From Stenocarpella maydis (taxonomy: Eukaryota; Ascomycota; Sordariomycetes; Diaporthales; Diaporthaceae): a stretch of DNA of 11,972 nucleotides. Position 1 is the stretch's first letter. The number at the start of each line of letters is the position of its first letter. The notes under the pieces were generated by a model that worked only from the letters and a program-made list of their open reading frames with translations, made no database searches and had not been told where the DNA came from. Shown here piece by piece: positions 8,101 through 11,972 of the stretch. The DNA is taken from the NCBI GenBank assembly GCA_002270565.1, contig NQMI01000038.1, positions 37,995 to 49,966 of the forward strand, read 5' to 3'. Position numbers and translations under genes: made by a program.

Positions 8101-10200
8101 TAGAGCTCAAGCATTGCTTATATCTAATTTTAAATAAAGTAGAGACTATACTAAGTCCTGGACCTATAGCTCAAAGCATATCCCTATCCGGGACTAGCTT
8201 AAAAGGCCACTTATTAAGAGAGGTATTATCCCTACAAGCAAGGAGCTCTCTAATTAGAACAGCATTAGTCTCACTAAGCGCGAGAATATCTGAAATCAGC
8301 ATTTTAATCAAGATAGCAAGAATAGCATCTATAGCCTTAGCTTTAGGGGTCTAGGGGATCAGGGGTCCTTATTTAGGCTTAGCTTTAGTTGATTTTTCAG
8401 TCTTACTCAAACCTATTAAATCACCCTTCATTTTACTTTTCCCATCCCCAGCTATAGTAGAAGTCTCTTGCTAGATTTCTAGCATTACCTCCTCTTCATC
8501 AGAAATCATCTATAATCTTAGGTTAGAGTTAACAACCAGTTCTAAGTCTAGCCTAGCATTAAATATTACATTATTAATATCCTAATTAGGGTTATCTCTA
8601 TTTGTTTTCTTCCTTTTAACAGCATTTATAGCAATTAAGGGCACTAAAGTTTCTATATATTAGGTTTTATTACTAATAAATACTAGTTTGGGTTTAGGAA
8701 TTAATATTATAAAGAGGGAATTCACTTTAGTTCCCAAATTAAGATCCTAAGTCTTCTTTAGTTCCCTAAGAAATATATTGCCCTTAAGTTTAGGGCGGTT
8801 GGCAATTAGAAACTAATATCTCTAAATATAAGGTAAGTTTATCCTTCCTTTTAAAAGCAAAAATTCCAGATGGCCTCTAGCAAACTTCTTAATACCACAA
8901 TATTCTATATCCCTATAAAAAGCTAGGGCTGCAGGATTAAGCTAGTTAGACCTACCTTTACAGATATCCTCTTAAGAGCCAAGNATAGTCTTTAGAGTAT
9001 CCATTAATAAAACCATCCTCCTAATCATAATCAGCTTCTAGTAAGTTTAAAGATATAATTATACTAGGGCTATTAAGTCCTAAGCAAGCCCAGCTTTAAT
9101 TATAGCTAAGCACCCTATTAATATATACTCAATTTACATCAAGTTTATTTAATATAGGCTGCAGGCTTTCCGTAAGGTCATTCTTAATTATAAACTTAAT
9201 CTCCATCTAGGCAAACTTATAGGCCAAGTTATCTACTAAAGAGTCTTCATTAAACTAAATATTCTTCTAAATAATCTTATATCCCAGCTAATTAGAGCAA
9301 GAGGGGGTTTATACTAATAATTCTATAGTCCTTAGAGCAGATTAAGGCTATAGGTAAGGTATCTTCATAAGCTAAATAGAGGGGGATAGCAAGTTATAAA
9401 ACCAGCCCCCCTTATATCATTATGCTTATCCTAATGAGAGTACTCCAGTTCCTTATTAATCAGAGAAAGGAGTTTTATCTTAAAAGTTCTCTAATCACAA
9501 GTTCTAGCCTCCTTATTAGATATACTTCTAATAGCTAACATCTTCTTTAGGGTTAATAGCAAGATTTAATAAAACAGCCAGGTTAGCAAGATCAGACCAT
9601 CATTAGTAGAATCCAATACCTAGTTATAAGTTGCAATCTAGTACTTCCAGGCTTCCAGATCTTCAGCAGGGTAATTCCTCCAGATAGTATTAATTACCTT
9701 AGATAAATCAGCATAAGAGGCAGCATTATAGATTTAATAGTGGGCCATCAGCTAGCCTTTCTAACCAACCCAATCATGCTCTCCTACAGTAATCATATAA
9801 ACATCATTAACTAGGCTCAAGATAGCACAAACCTAGAGGAATAAGCTAAATACCTAATCCAATGAATACTAAAACTAGTTGGCAATAATCTCCACCAAAT
9901 TAACAACTTTAATGATATTAGTTCTATTAAATCACGGAGTTAATTAAAGCACAAATGGCAAGGCCTAAAGGGCAGCATTTCTAAAGGGCATTAAAGGTAT
10001 AATAGGCTGAGAAGCTGCCTGAATAGGTGGTATAGGAGCATAACGCTCCTAATTAGAGGTCCTAGATAGGGTAGGGGCAGGTTCCTAAGGAGACCGGCGT
10101 CCTTAAGGTGGACCTTTCTTTAATAAGAGCCCCCTTACCTTATCTATATCCTGCTTCCTTCCCCTAGAGGGAGAACCTCTAGTAGATAGGGGAGTAAAAT
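8101..10200 (-). pseudogene. Gag-like region of gypsy element
   Basis: Upstream of protease in the same frame, a continuous protein-like track extends to about 10200 with stops mainly at Gln-like codons. It starts with a Pro/Arg/Ser-rich segment (TPLSTRGSPSRGRKQDIDK, about 10195-10140), then a helical section with INTIWRNYPAEDLEAWKYQ-like text (about 9700-9640; the Q is a TAG). RDIEYCGIKKFARGHLEF near 8915-8862 may be a mutated CCHC zinc knuckle, but the Cys/His spacing is not canonical. A Lys-rich and acidic linker follows (ISDEEEVMLEI near 8509-8477) and then KWPFKLVPDRD near 8200. Gag would form the particle and bind RNA. The assignment rests mostly on position before the protease. The start is chosen where protein-like text begins; no ATG is obvious. 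Confidence 0.7.
8984..8984. other. Ambiguous base
   Basis: A single n interrupts the sequence inside the gag-like region. The reading frame on both sides agrees, so it stands for one base rather than a gap. Confidence 0.95.
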
Positions 10201-10654
10201 AAACATCCCTTATTAGAAAAAATAGAAAATATAGGTCCTAATCTATCCCTTACTATAATAATAGAAGCAAATGTTTCTCTACACTAGCGCTACGGCTAAA
10301 GAGGCAAGGTATAAGTGCTATCTAAGATTATCAAATGTTTCTCTATAATAAGCATATCCAGGAGAAGCAAAGGCATAAGTGCTATTTAGGGTCTATAGAG
10401 ATACATATAGGATAGATCAGGTCCTAATCACTCCCTTATAGTAATAGTAAAGTTGAATTTTTCTTAATACCAGAGGTCCTTCAGGAGAGGCAAGATGCAA
10501 GTGCTGTCTAAAGGTATTAAATGTTTCTCTATACTAAGCATATCCAGAAGAAATAAGGGCATAAGTGCTATCTAAAGTTTACTAAGATGTATATAGGAAT
10601 AACTAGGTATGATTAGAGTGAAAGGTATTAGTATAAAAGGTTATATTAAATATT
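10201..10654. other. Divergent spacer between gag and the right-hand plus-strand track
   Basis: Here the leftward gypsy coding region and the rightward track starting at 10655 both begin. Apart from the tandem repeats at 10234-10605, I see no gene. A gypsy 5' LTR and primer-binding site are expected in this place, but no tRNA-like TGG site and no match to sequence downstream of pol were found. Confidence 0.5.
10234..10605 (+). repeat. Two tandem 186-bp units, each with two related subunits
   Basis: ggtcctaatc occurs at 10234 and again at 10420, a period of 186. Each copy continues with a similar cttata.taata region and then two subunits of about 62 bases: aaatgtttctct near 10269 and 10334 in copy 1; a diverged gaatttttctt near 10454 and aaatgtttctct near 10523 in copy 2. 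Subunits share (c/t)atatccag.agaa...aag.cataagtgctat-type text; the ending aagtgct(a/g)tct or aagtgctattt is seen four times. Copies differ mostly by transitions. The position just upstream of gag suits promoter/enhancer repeats in a gypsy LTR or leader; that function is inferred. Confidence 0.8.
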
Positions 10655-11641
10655 ATGAAGTCTTGCTATAGGTAAAGGCAGGAGCTACTTAACCGTTAGT
10701 CTTATAAGAGAGGATAATATAGATACCCGGAATACCCTCATGCTGCTAATGCTAGCTATCCTAACCGCAGGGGGTGCTAACACTAGCGGAAGCTCTAAGC
10801 TTACTAATCAGAAGGATAGCGGTCAGTAGGGTAGGAACCTCTTTAACTCCCTATAGAAGCATGCAATATCTAGTACCACTATTACCCAACCCAATATTAT
10901 ATAACATCAGATAATATCTCGGATATAGTATTTAATAGGGTGACCAGATATTATAATGATAACTCGAAAGGGAAAACTAAAGAGGGGCCTGATCAGTTAA
11001 GCTGGGGCTTCATTATACCTAATTTACTTATATAAGGGAATTAGCATACTAAACCTTTAGGTGCTATATCTAAGGGCAAGAGAGTTTCAGGTAATATAGG
11101 TGGTTGGGATCTATTAAACCTTCTTAATATTAGTCCTTTATATCCCTTTTAAGGAAATAAGCCCTAATTAGATGCTATTAAATCTAATTAAAATGAATTT
11201 TTAAGGCTTAAGGATATAAATCCCTTAGTAGCTTTTCCAGGAATGTATGGCTAGGCTAGAGGTTCCGTACTTTACTACTGAATTGGGTATACTGGGAGGG
11301 GGTTTAAGATATATCTGAGGTGATAGAGTTAGCTCGGTATAGAGATTAGACCAGCCTTGCACATACCTGCTCCTATCGCTACTGGGTTAACTATGGGCGA
11401 CTCAGGAGGGTAAATCTGGCCTTCACATAATAGCAAAATCCTCTATTAAGAGCGAGAGGGCGCTATAGCTCTAATTAGAATTAAATAGTATCAGAAGTGT
11501 GGAGATTTACTCCCCTAAAGTAACTAATAACCTTATAAATAAAATAAGGAATCTAGGCCTAAAAGCTAAGAAACTTTATAATGGCTAAAGAAACCTTATT
11601 AGCTAAAGAAACCTATATTTGATTTATGGGGCAGATATTAG
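10655..11641 (+). pseudogene. RIP-degraded ORF of about 330 codons, unknown function
   Basis: From the ATG at 10655 one plus-strand frame can be followed without frameshift to the TAG at 11639-11641, broken by over twenty stops, nearly all TAA/TAG and spaced as in a Gln-rich protein. The first third is rich in Arg, Gln and Tyr (MKSCYR, then PEYPHAANASYPNRRGC near 10727-10777). YHYYP and SDNISDIVFNRVTRYYNDNS lie near 10874-10966, SWGFIIPNLL near 11000, GKRVSGNIGGWDLLNLLNIS near 11079-11138, and PALHIPAPIATGLTMGDSGG near 11353-11412. The same frame stays protein-like past the TAG/TGA pair to about 11860, ending in a basic KRRGRKRGHKK (about 11813-11845), so the gene may be longer. I do not recognise it. 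It is divergent from gag with the 186-bp repeats between. Confidence 0.5.
11565..11613 (+). repeat. Short tandem repeat gctaa(a)gaaac, three units of 18-19 bp
   Basis: Units start at 11565, 11584 and 11602 (gctaagaaactttataatg, gctaaagaaaccttatta, gctaaagaaacc). They fall inside the right-hand degraded track, where the unit length keeps a Leu-Lys-Lys-Pro-like peptide recurring twice. It may be a coding repeat expansion or chance slippage. Confidence 0.65.
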
Positions 11642-11972
11642 TGAAAACGGGCCTAGAGGGGAGAGCGAAAGGATAAAACCTCTATATATATAAAAAGGCA
11701 CACGTTCTGCTAGAGCCCTAATTAAGTAACCACCCCGAGAGGAGTATGGAAGGCAAGAAGAGGAGCCCCTGATGCAATAGGAGAGTTATAAGGGGAATAG
11801 AGGGTGCTAAAAAGGAGAGGCAGAAAAAGAGGGCACAAGAAATAGTTTTATAGTATATATGTATATATCTGATAGATATAAATTTATAGGGTATAAAAAA
11901 GATTGATTCTCTAGGACTAGAAATTTCTTAAAAGTAATGCAGGAAGGCCCCTTCTTATAGTCTTGGAGCTGT
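11642..11972. other. AT-rich right-end spacer
   Basis: There is no independent gene here. It contains the possible C-terminal extension of the track starting at 10655, a TATA-like motif at 11682-11697, a TA-rich palindromic stretch near 11851-11885, and, at 11951-11968, a near copy of the first 18 bases of the window. Confidence 0.4.
11682..11697 (+). promoter_or_regulatory. TATA-box-like sequence
   Basis: ctatatatataaaaag followed by gc resembles a strong eukaryotic TATA box oriented to the right. It could belong to an LTR promoter or to a gene beyond the right edge, but the surrounding DNA is AT-rich and the same frame may still be coding, so chance is a real alternative. Confidence 0.3.

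Larger units (their letters stand above)
3965..10200 (-). mobile_element. Dead Ty3/gypsy retrotransposon, gag-PR-RT-RNase H-IN coding region
   Basis: The minus strand reads in order gag-like protein, aspartic protease, reverse transcriptase, RNase H and integrase, the Ty3/gypsy (Metaviridae) order; Ty1/copia places integrase before RT. Gag and protease share one frame (codon starts at coordinates of 1 modulo 3), while RT to integrase share another (0 modulo 3) without break over about 3.5 kb. Stops are mainly TAG/TAA at Gln-like positions, with some at Trp positions and a few TGA. No chromodomain was recognised after the integrase C-terminal region. No LTR, primer-binding site or target-site duplication could be assigned. 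One ambiguous base (n at 8984) lies in gag. Element identity is secure; exact ends are estimates. Confidence 0.9.

Noticed and set aside
8862..8915. Definite CCHC zinc knuckle in gag
   Set aside because: Cys and His are present (EYCG...GH) but the spacing does not fit C-x2-C-x4-H-x4-C even allowing Cys-to-Tyr changes, so it is mentioned only as a possibility.
10234..10605. CRISPR array
   Set aside because: The repeats are long, tandem and mutually diverged, without short identical repeats and unique spacers, and the context is eukaryotic retrotransposon DNA.
3610..10655. LTR pair flanking the gypsy coding region (3610-3964 against 10200-10654)
   Set aside because: By eye the two spacers share no extended similarity; the 186-bp repeats of the right spacer have no counterpart on the left. 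LTRs may lie outside the window or be too mutated.
1..11972. Alternative genetic code with UAA/UAG read as Gln
   Set aside because: Most in-frame stops sit at Gln-like positions, which invites this idea. But TAG also stands at expected Trp positions (5152-5154, RNase H GWG), TGA occurs at Arg-like positions, CAA/CAG codons are still in use, and catalytic Asp and zinc Cys residues are lost by the same transitions. RIP explains all of it.

Overview
The window looks like part of an AT-rich, transposon-filled region of a filamentous ascomycete (Pezizomycotina) genome that has been heavily altered by repeat-induced point mutation (RIP). No long open gene survives. Four long reading tracks can nevertheless be followed, two on each strand. 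Their in-frame stops are almost all TAA or TAG where a Gln (CAA/CAG) is plausible, with a few TAG where Trp is expected and a few TGA where Arg is plausible. Conserved acidic and Cys residues are replaced in the way G-to-A / C-to-T transitions predict (Asp to Asn, Cys to Tyr, His to Tyr). Small indels are almost absent. The assignment to a fungus rests on this mutation style plus the type of retrotransposon; no ribosomal or housekeeping gene is present to confirm it.

Layout, left to right. (1) About 1-2140, minus strand: a degenerate protein-coding track of about 700 codons of unknown family, probably running off the left edge. (2) 2141-2710: a gene-free divergent intergenic region with a 14-bp direct repeat and an imperfect inverted repeat. 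(3) About 2710-3609, plus strand: a degenerate track of about 300 codons ending in a Cys-rich segment that resembles the DUF3716-type Cys domain of fungal hypothetical proteins. (4) 3610-3964: AT-rich convergent spacer with a T-rich tandem repeat. (5) About 3965-10200, minus strand: a full-length Ty3/gypsy gag-protease-RT-RNase H-integrase region, the only part identified with high confidence. (6) 10200-10654: spacer with two 186-bp tandem copies, each holding two related subunits. (7) 10655-about 11641 (perhaps to about 11860), plus strand: a third degenerate track of unknown function with a clear ATG. (8) 11642-11972: AT-rich spacer with a TATA-like motif.

The gypsy proteins would together make a reverse-transcribing, integrating element, but this copy is dead. 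The RT catalytic Asp pair is Asn-Asn, the integrase first Asp and zinc-binding residues are replaced, an RNase H acidic residue is replaced, and tens of stops interrupt the frame. Gag-protease and RT-RNase H-integrase occupy two different frames that meet between protease and RT. I see no long terminal repeats next to the gypsy coding region. The most open question is whether the three unidentified RIP-mutated tracks are passengers or extra ORFs of one roughly 12-kb element, or separate nested repeats.
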